Positions 53,682 through 62,198 are shown, numbered from the stretch's first letter. The stretch is DNA of 64,000 nt from Teichococcus rhizosphaerae (GCF_002631185.1 NZ_PDNU01000027.1:21743-85742); one strand, 5' to 3'. Translations and numbers: made by a program. The notes: generated by a model not told the origin, from the letters alone.

Positions 53682-54106
53682 TGAGCGCGACCGGAACCTA
53701 CAACAAGCTCGTCCCCGAGCCGACGCCGCACAGCGCGCCCTACTGGGAGGGGCTGAACCGCCGCAAGCTGCTGCTGCAGAAGTGCCGCGGCTGCGGCGAG
53801 ATCCGCCACTATCCGCGGCCGATGTGCCCGTCCTGCCACTCGATGGAGGTGGAATGGGTCGAGGCCAGCGGCCGCGGCGTGATCCACAGCTGGACCATCA
53901 CCCACCACGCCTTCCACCCCGGCGTGCGCGAGGACCTGCCCTATACCCTCGCCACGGTCGATCTCGAGGAAGGCGTGCGGATGCTGGCGCAGCTGCGCGG
54001 CGTGCCGGACGACAAGCTGCGGATCGGCCTGCCCGTGCGCGTCGAGTTCGAGACGGTGAAGGACGGCCTCACCCTGCCCTACCTTGTCCCGGGAGAGCCG
54101 GCATGA
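53681..54106 (+). CDS. DUF35 zinc-ribbon/OB-fold partner of the thiolase-like protein
   Basis: A 141-residue protein. ATG 53681 shares its first base with the stop of the thiolase-like gene and has GGAGG five bases upstream; ATG 53678 is the alternative. Zinc ribbon CRGCG and CPSCH, then VEASGRGVIHSWTITHHAFH and PYTLATVDLEEGVRMLAQLR of the OB-fold. The tight coupling to the thiolase-like gene supports a stoichiometric complex. The next gene overlaps its stop by ATGA. It is clearly homologous to the DUF35 protein at 46909. Confidence 0.92.
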   Translation: MSATGTYNKLVPEPTPHSAPYWEGLNRRKLLLQKCRGCGEIRHYPRPMCPSCHSMEVEWVEASGRGVIHSWTITHHAFHPGVREDLPYTLATVDLEEGVRMLAQLRGVPDDKLRIGLPVRVEFETVKDGLTLPYLVPGEPA

Positions 54107-54957
54107 AGATCGACATCGACGCGCTGCGAAGCCATATCGGCCGCAAGATCGAGGAGACCGACGAGGCGACGCTGCCGCCCATGCGCGGCATGACCGTCGT
54201 CTTCGAGCGGCCCGAGCCCGCGCCCAAGCGGGGCGACCCGGTGCCGCCGGGCTGGCACTGGTGCTTCTTCGTGCCGCTCGCGCCGCGCTCCGTGCTCGGC
54301 GCCGACGGGCTGCCCACCTCCGGCGGCGTGCTGCCGGAGATGCCGCTGCCGCGGCGGATGTTCGCCGGCCAGGCCTATACCTTCCACGCGCCGATCCTGG
54401 TCGGCGACGAGCTGCGGCGCGAAACCGAGCTCGCCGACCTTCAGCTGCGCGAAGGCGGCACCGGCACCATGGTGTTCGCCACCGTGCGGCGGCGGATCTA
54501 CACCCCGCGCGGCCTCGCGGTGACCGAGGACCAGCACACCGTGTTCCGCGAGGCGGCCGACCCCGCCGCCCCCGCGCGCGCGCCCAAGCGCGACCCGGCG
54601 CCCACCGATGTCGCCTGGCGGCGCACCTATGCCCCCGACACGGTGACGCTTTTCCGCTACTCGGCGCTGACCCTCAATCCGCACCGCATCCACTACGACC
54701 GCACCTATGCGATGCAGGAGGAAGGCTATCCGGGGCTGGTGGTGCATGGGCCGTTCTCGCAGCAATGCCTGCTCGACCTGCTGCGCGACAATCTTCCGGG
54801 CAAGGCGATCCGCAGCTTCACCATGCGGGCGCGCGCGCCGCTGTTCGACACCGCGCCCTTCACGGTGATCGGCCGGCCGACCGCCGAGGGCGCCGAGGTC
54901 TGGGCGGTGGGCCCGGATGGCGGCATCGCCATGCAGGCGAGCGCCACGCTCGGCTGA
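54103..54957 (+). CDS. MaoC/HTD2-type hydratase (FAS1-like dehydratase domain plus hot-dog)
   Basis: A 284-residue double hot-dog protein. The N-terminal half (residues 1-150) is a FAS1-like dehydratase domain, with PVPPGWHWCFFVPLAPRSVL and MPLPRRMFAGQAYTFHAPIL. The C-terminal half holds FRYSALTLNPHRIHYDRTYA, with the Asn, His and Asp/His pattern of hydratase sites, and GYPGLVVHGPFSQQCLLDLL. It resembles HTD2/mesaconyl-C4-CoA hydratase-type enzymes. As last gene of the operon, overlapping DUF35 by ATGA, it probably hydrates the enoyl-CoA produced by the dehydrogenase pair. Confidence 0.87.
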   Translation: MKIDIDALRSHIGRKIEETDEATLPPMRGMTVVFERPEPAPKRGDPVPPGWHWCFFVPLAPRSVLGADGLPTSGGVLPEMPLPRRMFAGQAYTFHAPILVGDELRRETELADLQLREGGTGTMVFATVRRRIYTPRGLAVTEDQHTVFREAADPAAPARAPKRDPAPTDVAWRRTYAPDTVTLFRYSALTLNPHRIHYDRTYAMQEEGYPGLVVHGPFSQQCLLDLLRDNLPGKAIRSFTMRARAPLFDTAPFTVIGRPTAEGAEVWAVGPDGGIAMQASATLG

Positions 54958-55019
54958 ACCGCGCCTGGCGGGGCGGGGTGCGGCCCCTTCCCGCCATTCG
55001 CTTCCGGCCGGGGCGGGGA

Positions 55020-55997
55020 TCAGCCTTCCAGCAGCACCCGCCCGGGCAGGCCCCCGCGCGCGACGAGGCCCAGCGCCTCGGCCGCCGCGGCAAGCGGCAG
55101 GCGCCGATGGATGCGCGGCCGCAGCCGCCCTTCCAGGAACAGCGCGAAGATCGCCGCCTGCGCCGCCGCCACGCGGGCCGGCTCGCGGTCGCGGTGGTCG
55201 GCCCAGTTCAGGCCGAGCACGCCGACATTCTTGACCAGCAGGTAGTTGCTGCGGATCTGCGGGATCTCCCCGGCGGCGAAGCCGACCACCACCAGCCGCC
55301 CGCAGGGGGCGAGGCAGCGCAGCGCGGCGGCGGTGAGGGCATCGCCCAGCGGGTCGATCACCACATCCACCCCGCGCCCGCCGGTCGCCGCCGCCACCTG
55401 CTCGCGCAATTCCGCCCCCTGGTCGAGCCGCAGCGCGGCATCGGCGCCATCGGCCAGGGCGGCGGCGGCCGCCGCCTCGCTGCGGATGCCGGCCAGCACC
55501 CGCGCGGCGCCGAGCGGGCGGGCCAGTTGCAGCGCCGCCGCGCCCACCGCGCCCGAGGCGCCGAGCACCAGCACGTTTTCCCCCGCCGCGAGGCCGCCGC
55601 GCGCGGCCAGCGCGAAATGCGCGGTCTGGTAGTTGAGCCCGAGGGCGGCCGCATCCGCCGCGCCGATCCCCTGGGGCACCGGCAGGCAGGCGGCGGCGGG
55701 CAGCGCCACGCGCTCGGCGAAGGCGCCGTATTCGACATGCGCGATCACCCGCGCCCCGCGCGCCGGGGCCGCCGCGCCGCGCGCATCCAGCACCCGCCCG
55801 ACGATGGTCTTGCCGGGGATGAAGGGCAGCGGCGGGCGCGTCTGGTAGCGCCCGCTCACCACCAGCGCGTCGGGGTAGTTCACCTCGGCCGCCTCGAAGC
55901 CCAGCAGCACCTCGCCCTCGGCCGGCGCCGGCTCGGGCAGCTCGCGCAAGACGATCGCCTCGGGGCCGGCGTAGTCGGTCAGCAGCGCCGCCTTCAT
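55020..55997 (-). CDS. Zinc-less medium-chain dehydrogenase / NADPH:quinone reductase-like protein
   Basis: A 325-residue MDR-superfamily oxidoreductase. GroES-like N-terminus (MKAALLTDYAGPEAIVLREL, EVNYPDALVVSGRYQTRPPL), then nucleotide fold ENVLVLGASGAVGAAALQLA near residue 140, and GRGVDVVIDPLGDALTAAAL. No structural zinc Cys cluster is seen, consistent with the quinone/enoyl reductase branch. Its start overlaps the CoA-transferase stop and it is the last gene of the sigma-54-type operon. It may reduce an enoyl-CoA or a quinone; context favours a thioester-linked substrate. Confidence 0.87.
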   Translation of the reverse strand: MKAALLTDYAGPEAIVLRELPEPAPAEGEVLLGFEAAEVNYPDALVVSGRYQTRPPLPFIPGKTIVGRVLDARGAAAPARGARVIAHVEYGAFAERVALPAAACLPVPQGIGAADAAALGLNYQTAHFALAARGGLAAGENVLVLGASGAVGAAALQLARPLGAARVLAGIRSEAAAAAALADGADAALRLDQGAELREQVAAATGGRGVDVVIDPLGDALTAAALRCLAPCGRLVVVGFAAGEIPQIRSNYLLVKNVGVLGLNWADHRDREPARVAAAQAAIFALFLEGRLRPRIHRRLPLAAAAEALGLVARGGLPGRVLLEG

Positions 55998-57124
55998 GGC
56001 GCGAGCACCGCGGCGTTGTCGGCGCCGAGCGCCGGGGCGGGGCGGATGCCCGGCGGGCCGCGCAGCGCCGGGGCGAGCGGCACCGGCAGCGCCGGCATCT
56101 GCTGCCCCTCGGCATTGGCGAGGCGGTGGCCGAACAGCCCGCGCGCGGCGAAATGCGGGTCGTTCATGGCTTCCTCCACGGTGGCGACGATGCTGCAGCA
56201 GCAGTCGCGCCCGGCGATCGCGGCGCGCCAGGCATCGGCGTCGCGCGCCGCCACCAGCGCGGCCACCCGCGCCGCGGTGCCGGCGGGGTCGCGCGCATCA
56301 TCGCGCCATTGCGGCTCCAGCCCGATGATGTCGCAGAACACGGCCCAGAAGCGGTCCTCGATCGGCGCGGCGGCGAGCACCCGGCCATCGGCGGTCGGAT
56401 AGAGCCGGTAGCGCGGCGTGCCGCCGGTCACCAGCCCGTCGCCATTGCCGGGCCAGCGCCCGGTGGCGAAGCCCTGCCCCATCGCCCAGTAGAGGAAGGG
56501 AAACAGGTTGTCGGTCATGGCGATGTCGAGCCGCTGGCCGCTGCCGGTCGCCTGGCGGGCGTGCAGCGCCATCAGGATGTTCATCACCGCCGGGTAGGCG
56601 CCACCGGCGATGTCGGCGATCAGCGCCGGCGGCACCACCGGCCGCGCGGCGTCGCCGAAGCCCAGCGAGAGCAGCCCGGCATCGCCGATGTAGTTGAGGT
56701 CGTGCCCCGCCGCGTCGCGCTTCGGCCCGCTCTGCCCGTAGCCGGTGATCGAGCACCAGATCAGCCGCGGGTTGCGCGCCATCACCTGCCCGGGGCCGAG
56801 GCCGAGGCGCTCCATCACGCCGGGGCGGAACTGCTCGACCAGGATGTCGGCGCGCTCGATCAGCGGATCGAGCCGCGCGCGCTGCGCGGGGTCCTTGAGG
56901 TCGAGCGCAACGCTGCGCTTGCCGCGGTTGAGCAGGGCGAAATTGGCCGAATCCGCCCCCCAGGGCGGCTGGTAGCCGCGCATCTCGTCGCCCGTGCCGG
57001 GGCGTTCGACCTTGACCACCTCGGCCCCCGCCTCGGCCAGGATCAGCGTCGCCAGCGGCCCCGGCAGCAGGGTCGAGAAATCGAGCACCAGCAGCCCGGC
57101 GAGCGGCCCGGCGGCGGCGCTCAT
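55994..57124 (-). CDS. Class III (CaiB/BaiF) CoA-transferase or alpha-methylacyl-CoA racemase-like protein
   Basis: A 376-residue family III protein. LLVLDFSTLLPGPLATLILA, GAEVVKVERPGTGDEMRGYQ, FALLNRGKRSVALDLKDPAQ, then PRLIWCSITGYGQSGPKRDA and IADIAGGAYPAVMNILMALH with the candidate Asp nucleophile. GHDLNYIGDAGLLSLG resembles alpha-methylacyl-CoA racemases, which share this fold, so racemase activity on branched acyl-CoA is a real alternative. Its start overlaps the SDR stop and its stop overlaps the MDR start (both ATGA). Confidence 0.85.
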   Translation of the reverse strand: MSAAAGPLAGLLVLDFSTLLPGPLATLILAEAGAEVVKVERPGTGDEMRGYQPPWGADSANFALLNRGKRSVALDLKDPAQRARLDPLIERADILVEQFRPGVMERLGLGPGQVMARNPRLIWCSITGYGQSGPKRDAAGHDLNYIGDAGLLSLGFGDAARPVVPPALIADIAGGAYPAVMNILMALHARQATGSGQRLDIAMTDNLFPFLYWAMGQGFATGRWPGNGDGLVTGGTPRYRLYPTADGRVLAAAPIEDRFWAVFCDIIGLEPQWRDDARDPAGTAARVAALVAARDADAWRAAIAGRDCCCSIVATVEEAMNDPHFAARGLFGHRLANAEGQQMPALPVPLAPALRGPPGIRPAPALGADNAAVLAP

Positions 57125-57837
57125 TCGGCGATCCCGTGCGCGCCGTCGATGGTCAGCGTCGTGCCGGTCATGAAGTCCATGCCTCCCTCGAACAGCGTGC
57201 CGACCAGCCGGCCGACCTCCTCGGCGCGGCCGTAGCGCCGCAGCGGAATGCGCGTCATCAGCCGCTCGTGCAACTCCTGCCCGGCCAGGGCCTCGCGGTT
57301 GAGGTCGGTCTCGATGTAGCCGGGGGCGACGCACAGGGCGCGGATGCCCTCGGGCGCCCATTCCACCGCGAGGCAGCGGGTGATCGCCCCGACCGCCGCC
57401 TTGGCGGCGCAATAGGCGAGCGCGCCCGGCACGCCGAGCCGGGCGTAGAAGGAGCCGATATTGACGATCAGCCCGCCCCCGGCGGCTATGAGATGGGGGC
57501 GGATCTCGCGGCAGCCGACCATCACCGCGGTGGCGTCGAGGCGCATCACCGCCTCGAACTCCGCGGTGGTCAGCCGGGCGCTGCGGCGGTGATGGACGGC
57601 GCCGGCATTGTTGACCAGGCCGACCACCGGCCCTTCCTCGGCGGCGCGGGCGAAGGCGGCGCGCAGCGCCTCCTCCTCGGTCACGTCGCAGGCGATGCCG
57701 AGGCCCGAGGCGCAGACGCCGCTGCGCGACAGCCCGACGACGCGGAAGCCGCGCCCGGCGAGGTCGGCGGCGATGGCGGCGCCGATGCCGCGGCTCGCCC
57801 CGGTGACGACGACGGCGCCGCGCGTCGGCGCGCTCAT
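57121..57837 (-). CDS. Short-chain dehydrogenase/reductase
   Basis: A 238-residue SDR with all classical motifs: VVVTGASRGIGAAIAADLAG (residues 9-28), VGLVNNAGAVHHRRSARLTT, Ser in VNIGSFYARLG and YxxxK in ALAYCAAKAAVGAITRCLAV. It ends TGTTLTIDGAHGIAE. ATG 57837 overlaps the binding-protein stop; the frame upstream is shadow. In this operon it could oxidise or reduce a 3-hydroxy/3-ketoacyl-CoA. No substrate can be read from the sequence. Confidence 0.88.
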   Translation of the reverse strand: MSAPTRGAVVVTGASRGIGAAIAADLAGRGFRVVGLSRSGVCASGLGIACDVTEEEALRAAFARAAEEGPVVGLVNNAGAVHHRRSARLTTAEFEAVMRLDATAVMVGCREIRPHLIAAGGGLIVNIGSFYARLGVPGALAYCAAKAAVGAITRCLAVEWAPEGIRALCVAPGYIETDLNREALAGQELHERLMTRIPLRRYGRAEEVGRLVGTLFEGGMDFMTGTTLTIDGAHGIAE

Positions 57838-59066
57838 GGGCGGCGCACCAGCGGGCACTCGCTCTCGGCGAGCGGGCGATAGGCCTCCTCGCCGGGGATC
57901 GCGCCGGCCACCTCGAGCAGGTCCCATTCGCCGCGGCTGTCCTGCGGGCGCTTGGCGCGCAGCAGGTACATGTCGCGGATGACGCGCCCATCCTCGCGGA
58001 TGCGGCCGTTGCGGGTCATGAAGTCGTTGATGGGCGTGGCGCGCATGCGCGCCATCACCGGCTCGGCGGCATCGGTGCCGGCGTCGCGGATGGCGTTGAG
58101 GTAGTGCGTCACCGCGCCCCAGACGCTCGCCTGCATCATGGTCGGCGGGCGGCCGTGGATGGCCTCGAAGCGGCGGGCGAAGGCGCGCGTCTCGTCATTC
58201 TGGTCCCAGTAATAGGCCTCGGTGAAGACCAGCCCCTGCGCCGTCTGCAGCCCCATCGCGCGGACATTGGTCAGCAGGCAGAGCAGCGCCGCCGGCTGGA
58301 TGCCGCGCCGCGCCAGCCCGAACTCGCCCATCTGCTTGACGATGTTCACGAGGTCGAGCCCCGCCGCCGCGATGCCCACCACATTCGCCCCCGAGGCGGC
58401 GGCGCGCAGCAGGTGGGAGGAATAGTCCGTCTCGCCCAGCGGGGCGCGCACCGCGCCCGTCACCTCCCCGCCCAGGCGGCGGACGAGCTCGGCGGCGTTC
58501 TGCTCGAGCGAATGGCCGAAGGCGTAGTCGGAGGTGAGGAAGAACCACTTCCGCCCGCCGCCGCGCACCAGCGGCGTCACCGTGCCCTTGGCCAGGGCGT
58601 AGTTGTCGTAGGTCCATTGCACGCCGAGCGGCGCGCAGGCCCTGCCGGTCAGCTCCGTGGTGCCGGGCGCGGTGGCGATCGCGATGCGCCGCTTCTCCTG
58701 GGCCAGCGGCTGCACCGCCAGCGCCACGGCGGAATTGCCGATGCCGAAGATGGCGTCCACCTTCTCCTGGTCGTACCAGCGCCGGGCGATGCCGAACCCG
58801 ACATCGGCCCGGTTCTGCAGGTCGCCATGGATCAGCTCGATCGGCGCGCCGAGCACGCGGCCGCCGAAATCCTCGATCGCCATGCGCGCCGAGACGACAT
58901 CGCCCATGCCCTGCTGGTCGGCGAAGACGCCGGACATGTCGTCCAGCACGCCGAGCTTCACCACGCCGTCCGACACCGCGCCCTGCGCCCGCAGCGCCGG
59001 CGCGCCCAGCGCCGCCAGCCCGCCGGCCGCCAGCGCCGCGCGCCTCGTGACATGCCTCATGGTCAT
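57834..59066 (-). CDS. Liv-type ABC transporter substrate-binding protein without local permease
   Basis: A 410-residue periplasmic binding protein. ATG 59066 follows GGAGGGAGCGACC. Twin-Arg-like leader MTMRHVTRRAALAAGGLAAL with cleavage near ALRAQ. VVKLGVLDDMSGVFADQQGM and PIELIHGDLQNRADVGFGIA are typical of the LivK-like branch used for aromatic acids and amides. The operon has no LivHMGF genes, so it must use a transporter encoded elsewhere, possibly the one at 19878-22961. It lies between the CoA ligase (37 bp) and the SDR gene (overlap). Confidence 0.88.
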   Translation of the reverse strand: MTMRHVTRRAALAAGGLAALGAPALRAQGAVSDGVVKLGVLDDMSGVFADQQGMGDVVSARMAIEDFGGRVLGAPIELIHGDLQNRADVGFGIARRWYDQEKVDAIFGIGNSAVALAVQPLAQEKRRIAIATAPGTTELTGRACAPLGVQWTYDNYALAKGTVTPLVRGGGRKWFFLTSDYAFGHSLEQNAAELVRRLGGEVTGAVRAPLGETDYSSHLLRAAASGANVVGIAAAGLDLVNIVKQMGEFGLARRGIQPAALLCLLTNVRAMGLQTAQGLVFTEAYYWDQNDETRAFARRFEAIHGRPPTMMQASVWGAVTHYLNAIRDAGTDAAEPVMARMRATPINDFMTRNGRIREDGRVIRDMYLLRAKRPQDSRGEWDLLEVAGAIPGEEAYRPLAESECPLVRRP

Positions 59067-59103
59067 GGTCGCTCCCTCCTTCGTTCCGCCGCCGCGCGGC
59101 GGT

Positions 59104-60720
59104 TCATGCTTCGCCCGCGCCGGCGCGGCGCACCGGCTCGGGCCGCAGCGTGCCGGCCCTGGCCATCGCCGCCAGTTCCCGCTTCAGCACCTTGCCGCTC
59201 GCGGTCAGGGGAAAAGCGTCGAGCCGCAGGAACCATTCCGGCATGTCATAGCGCGACAGCCCCTCGGCGGCGAGATGCGCGAGCAGCGCCTCGGCCCCGA
59301 TCTCGCCGATGACGGCGAGGCAGACGCGCTCGCCCAGCCGCTCGTCGGGCACCGGGAAGGCGGCGGCGCGCGCCACCGCCGGGTGGCGCAGCGCCAGCGC
59401 CTCGATGCGCGCGGGATGGATGTTGTGCCCGCCGCGGATGATGAGGTCCTTGCTGCGCCCGACCACGCGCAGGTTGCCGCGCGCGTCGATCATGCCCAGA
59501 TCGCCCGAGAGGAACCAGCCCTCGCGGTTGAAGCTCGCCTCGGTCGCCGCCTGGTTGCCGAAATAGCCGAGCATCAGCGCCGCGCCGCGGCCGCCGATCT
59601 CGCCGATCTCGCCAGGTGCCGCGGGACGGTCCGGATCGGCCGGGTCGAACAGGCCGATCGTGTAGGCGCGGCCGCCGCGCCCGCAGGTCTCGACGATCAC
59701 CTCGGTCGGGTCGTCGGGGTGGGTGTAGTGGTGCGAGGAGTTCTCGGTCATGCCATAGACGTTCTGCGGCCGCACGCCGAGCCGCACGAAGGCCTCGGCC
59801 ACCGCCGGCGGGATCGGCGCCCCGGCCATGTAGAAGCAGCGCACCGCGCCGAGCGCATCGAGGCCGCGTTCGCCCGCCGCCGCCAGCACGTCCATCGCAT
59901 GGGTCGGCACGCCGAGCACATAGGTCGCGCGGTTGCCGAGGATCCAGTCGAGCCGCCCGGTGCCCGCCGGCGGGTCGTCGGTGACCAGCAGCGCGCCGGC
60001 GACCAGCCATTGCGCCACCGCCACCCAGGCGATGTGGTGCGACAGCGGCGACAGGGTGAGGATGACGCTGTCCGGCCCATGCCCCCAGTCCCGCACCAGG
60101 TCGCGGGCATTGGCGAGCAGCGTGTTGTCCGAATGCATGACGCATTTCGGCGTGCCGGTGGTGCCGGAGGTGAAGGCGAGATAGGCGACCTTGTCGGGGT
60201 CGGCCACCGCCGGGCCCGGCGCGGCGCCGGGGCCGGGGAAGCCGGCGGGCGTCAGCACCGCGGCCAGCCCGGGCAGGGCGCCGAAGCGCGCCACCGGGTC
60301 GGCCAGCCGGTCGGCGCCCCAGCCCGGCTCGCTCAGCAGGGCGCGGGCGGAGAGCGCGGCGAGCAGCGGCGGGATCTCATCGGCGGTGTAGGTGCGGTGC
60401 AGCGAGGGGTTGCAGGCGATGCCCTGCCGCGCGCAGGCGAGGAACAGCACCAGCGTCTCCAGCCGGTTGCCGGCCCAGATCGCCACCCGTTCCCCCGCGC
60501 CGATGCGGAGCGCCCCGTCCAGATGCGCCGCCACCCCGTCCACCCAGTCGCGCAGCGCGCGCCAGCCCAGGGTGCGCGTGCCGTCGCGCGCCGCGGGGGC
60601 CTCGGGCCGCGCCTCGGCATGGGCGGCGAGCAGGCCGTAGAGCGTCTCCCGCCGCCACAGCCCGGCCTCGTAATGCGCCCGCGCGGCAGCCGGATGATGC
60701 AGGGTGAGGAAGGGCCGCAT
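59104..60720 (-). CDS. AMP-forming acyl-CoA ligase
   Basis: A 538-residue ANL ligase. AYLAFTSGTTGTPKCVMHSD near residue 185 (AMP-binding), SPLSHHIAWVAVAQWLVAGA, NVYGMTENSSHHYTHPDD (A5), GWFLSGDLGMIDARGNLRVV (A7), GRSKDLIIRGGHNIHPARIE (A8) and LTASGKVLKRELAAMA with the catalytic Lys. The KCVMHSDNTLL and TENSSH text resembles the cyclohexanecarboxylate/benzoate-type ligase branch and partly parallels aliA. It is 3 bp after a CoA-transferase gene, so this operon has two ways to activate its acid. Confidence 0.9.
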   Translation of the reverse strand: MRPFLTLHHPAAARAHYEAGLWRRETLYGLLAAHAEARPEAPAARDGTRTLGWRALRDWVDGVAAHLDGALRIGAGERVAIWAGNRLETLVLFLACARQGIACNPSLHRTYTADEIPPLLAALSARALLSEPGWGADRLADPVARFGALPGLAAVLTPAGFPGPGAAPGPAVADPDKVAYLAFTSGTTGTPKCVMHSDNTLLANARDLVRDWGHGPDSVILTLSPLSHHIAWVAVAQWLVAGALLVTDDPPAGTGRLDWILGNRATYVLGVPTHAMDVLAAAGERGLDALGAVRCFYMAGAPIPPAVAEAFVRLGVRPQNVYGMTENSSHHYTHPDDPTEVIVETCGRGGRAYTIGLFDPADPDRPAAPGEIGEIGGRGAALMLGYFGNQAATEASFNREGWFLSGDLGMIDARGNLRVVGRSKDLIIRGGHNIHPARIEALALRHPAVARAAAFPVPDERLGERVCLAVIGEIGAEALLAHLAAEGLSRYDMPEWFLRLDAFPLTASGKVLKRELAAMARAGTLRPEPVRRAGAGEA

Positions 60721-60723
60721 CGG

Positions 60724-61995
60724 CTACAGCGCCCCTTCCGCCTTCAGCGCCGCGACCCGCGCCGCGTCGAGGCCGAGCCATTCCCCGAGCACCGCCGCGG
60801 TGTCGGCGCCAAGGCGCGGCGGCGGCAGCCGCGGCCGGTTCGCCGCGCCGTCGAGCAGGATGCCGGTGCCGACCTGCGGCATCGCCGTGCCCTGCGCCTC
60901 GACCTGGTAGAACAGGCCGCGCGCGATCAGCGCCGGGTCGGTCACCACCTGGTCCACCCGGTTGATCGGCCCCGCCGGCACCCGCGCGGCGGCGAAGGCG
61001 GCAAGCCATTCGGCGCGCGGGCGGCCGCGCAGGATGTCCTGGATGTCGGCGACGATCGCGGCGCGATGGGCGCGGCGCAGCGCGTTGCTGCCATGGCTCG
61101 GATCCCGCCCGCGCTCCGGCCGGCCCACCGCCTCCCAGAAGCGGCGCCAGATGCCGTCATTGCCGAGGCCGAGGGTGATCGGCTCGTCCGCCGTCTCGAA
61201 GGCCTGGTAGATGGCGATGACGCTGTCCCGCCCGCCCGAGCGGCGCGGCACCTCCCCCGACCCCAGAAAGGGGACGATGCGGCAGGTGAGGAAGCGGGTC
61301 ATGCTGTCGGTCAGCGCGATGTCGATGCTGCGCCCGCGCCCGGTGCGTGCGCGCGCGAACAGCGCCGCCATCGCCGCCATGGCGGCGTCCTGGCCGGCCA
61401 GCATGTCGGCCGCCGGCGCGCCCACCTTCTGCGGCTCGCTCTCGGGCGTGCCGGTCAGGTCCATGACGCCGGAATAGCCCTCGGCGATCAGGTCGTAGCC
61501 GGCATGGTCGGCGCGTTCCCCGGTCAGGCCGAAGCCGGTGATCGAGACATGGATCAGCTCCGGCCGCGCCGCGCGCAGCTGCTCGGGCGCAAGGCCGAGC
61601 TTGGCGAGGCTGCGCGCCGGCTGGTTGACCAGCAGCACGTCGGCCTGCCCGATCAGGCCGCGCAGCACCTCCGCCCCGGCGGCGGAGGTGATGTCGAGGG
61701 TGACGCTGCGCTTGTTGCGGTTGACGGCGACGAACCACAGCGATTCGCCGTCGAGGAAGGGCGGGCCCCAGGCGCGCGCGTCGTCGCCGGCGCCGGGCCG
61801 CTCCACCTTCACCACCTCGGCGCCGAGGTCGCCGAGCAGCATCCCCGCATACGGCCCGGCGATCGAGGTGGTGAGGTCGAGCACCCGCACCCCGTCGAGC
61901 AGGTCGAAGGCGCCCGCCCCGGCGGCGAGCAGCGGCAGCGCGGCGCCGGGCGGGGCGTCGTGTGCGGGGGTGGCGACCTTGTCGGCCTGGTCCAT
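60724..61995 (-). CDS. Class III (CaiB/BaiF) CoA-transferase, first gene of a sigma-54-type operon
   Basis: A 423-residue family III CoA-transferase. ATG 61995 follows GAGGAGGATC; an open frame reaches upstream to 62178 but crosses the promoter. VRVLDLTTSIAGPYAGMLLG, GAEVVKVERPGAGDDARAWG, VAVNRNKRSVTLDITSAAGA and KVGAPAADMLAGQDAAMAAM, where the Asp is the likely nucleophile. LDGESLWFVAVNRNKRS resembles formyl-/succinyl-CoA-type transferases. It is the promoter-proximal gene of a six-gene run ending at 55020, divergent from a sigma-54 activator. Confidence 0.88.
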   Translation of the reverse strand: MDQADKVATPAHDAPPGAALPLLAAGAGAFDLLDGVRVLDLTTSIAGPYAGMLLGDLGAEVVKVERPGAGDDARAWGPPFLDGESLWFVAVNRNKRSVTLDITSAAGAEVLRGLIGQADVLLVNQPARSLAKLGLAPEQLRAARPELIHVSITGFGLTGERADHAGYDLIAEGYSGVMDLTGTPESEPQKVGAPAADMLAGQDAAMAAMAALFARARTGRGRSIDIALTDSMTRFLTCRIVPFLGSGEVPRRSGGRDSVIAIYQAFETADEPITLGLGNDGIWRRFWEAVGRPERGRDPSHGSNALRRAHRAAIVADIQDILRGRPRAEWLAAFAAARVPAGPINRVDQVVTDPALIARGLFYQVEAQGTAMPQVGTGILLDGAANRPRLPPPRLGADTAAVLGEWLGLDAARVAALKAEGAL

Positions 61996-62069
61996 TGGGC
62001 GATCCTCCTCATGCCGCGACGCCGCGGCGGCCGGCGCCGCGCCGGCGGGCCGCGCCTGGTTCCCGGGGT

Positions 62070-62085
62070 TGCATCCGACGTGCCA
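62070..62085 (-). promoter_or_regulatory. Sigma-54 (-24/-12) promoter of the 61995-55020 operon
   Basis: On the minus strand TGGCACGTCGGATGCA: a perfect TGGCACG block and ATGCA for TTGCA, one mismatch, with correct spacing. The inferred start point is near 62059, giving a 64-base leader before the CoA-transferase gene. A sigma-54 activator gene lies divergently next to it and a 7-7-7 inverted repeat is centred about 110 bp upstream, so all three parts of a sigma-54 control unit are present. Confidence 0.82.
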
Positions 62086-62158
62086 GAGCCGCGGCCCGGC
62101 GGAGGCCCGCCATCGCGCCGCCACCCCGGGCCCCTGGCGCGGACAGTCGCGCCGGCCT

Positions 62159-62179
62159 AGTGTCCATGGCAAGGACACT
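62159..62179. promoter_or_regulatory. Inverted repeat AGTGTCC-N7-GGACACT, candidate enhancer site
   Basis: Two perfect seven-base arms around ATGGCAA. The centre (62169) is about 110 bp upstream of the inferred start point of the minus-strand sigma-54 promoter and 30 bp before the activator start codon. This is the usual place for binding by the divergently encoded activator, which could also repress itself from here. It overlaps the alternative ATG at 62166, which argues against that start. Confidence 0.7.
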
Positions 62180-62198
62180 CATGCGGGGAAGAAACGCC

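Noticed and set aside
54958..55019. Terminator between the convergent hydratase and MDR genes
   Set aside because: G- and C-rich runs can pair in several imperfect ways but no clean stem or T-run was found.
58657..62160. A 1167-codon open frame on the plus strand
   Set aside because: Antisense shadow of the binding protein, CoA ligase and CoA-transferase genes, whose motifs are intact on the minus strand.
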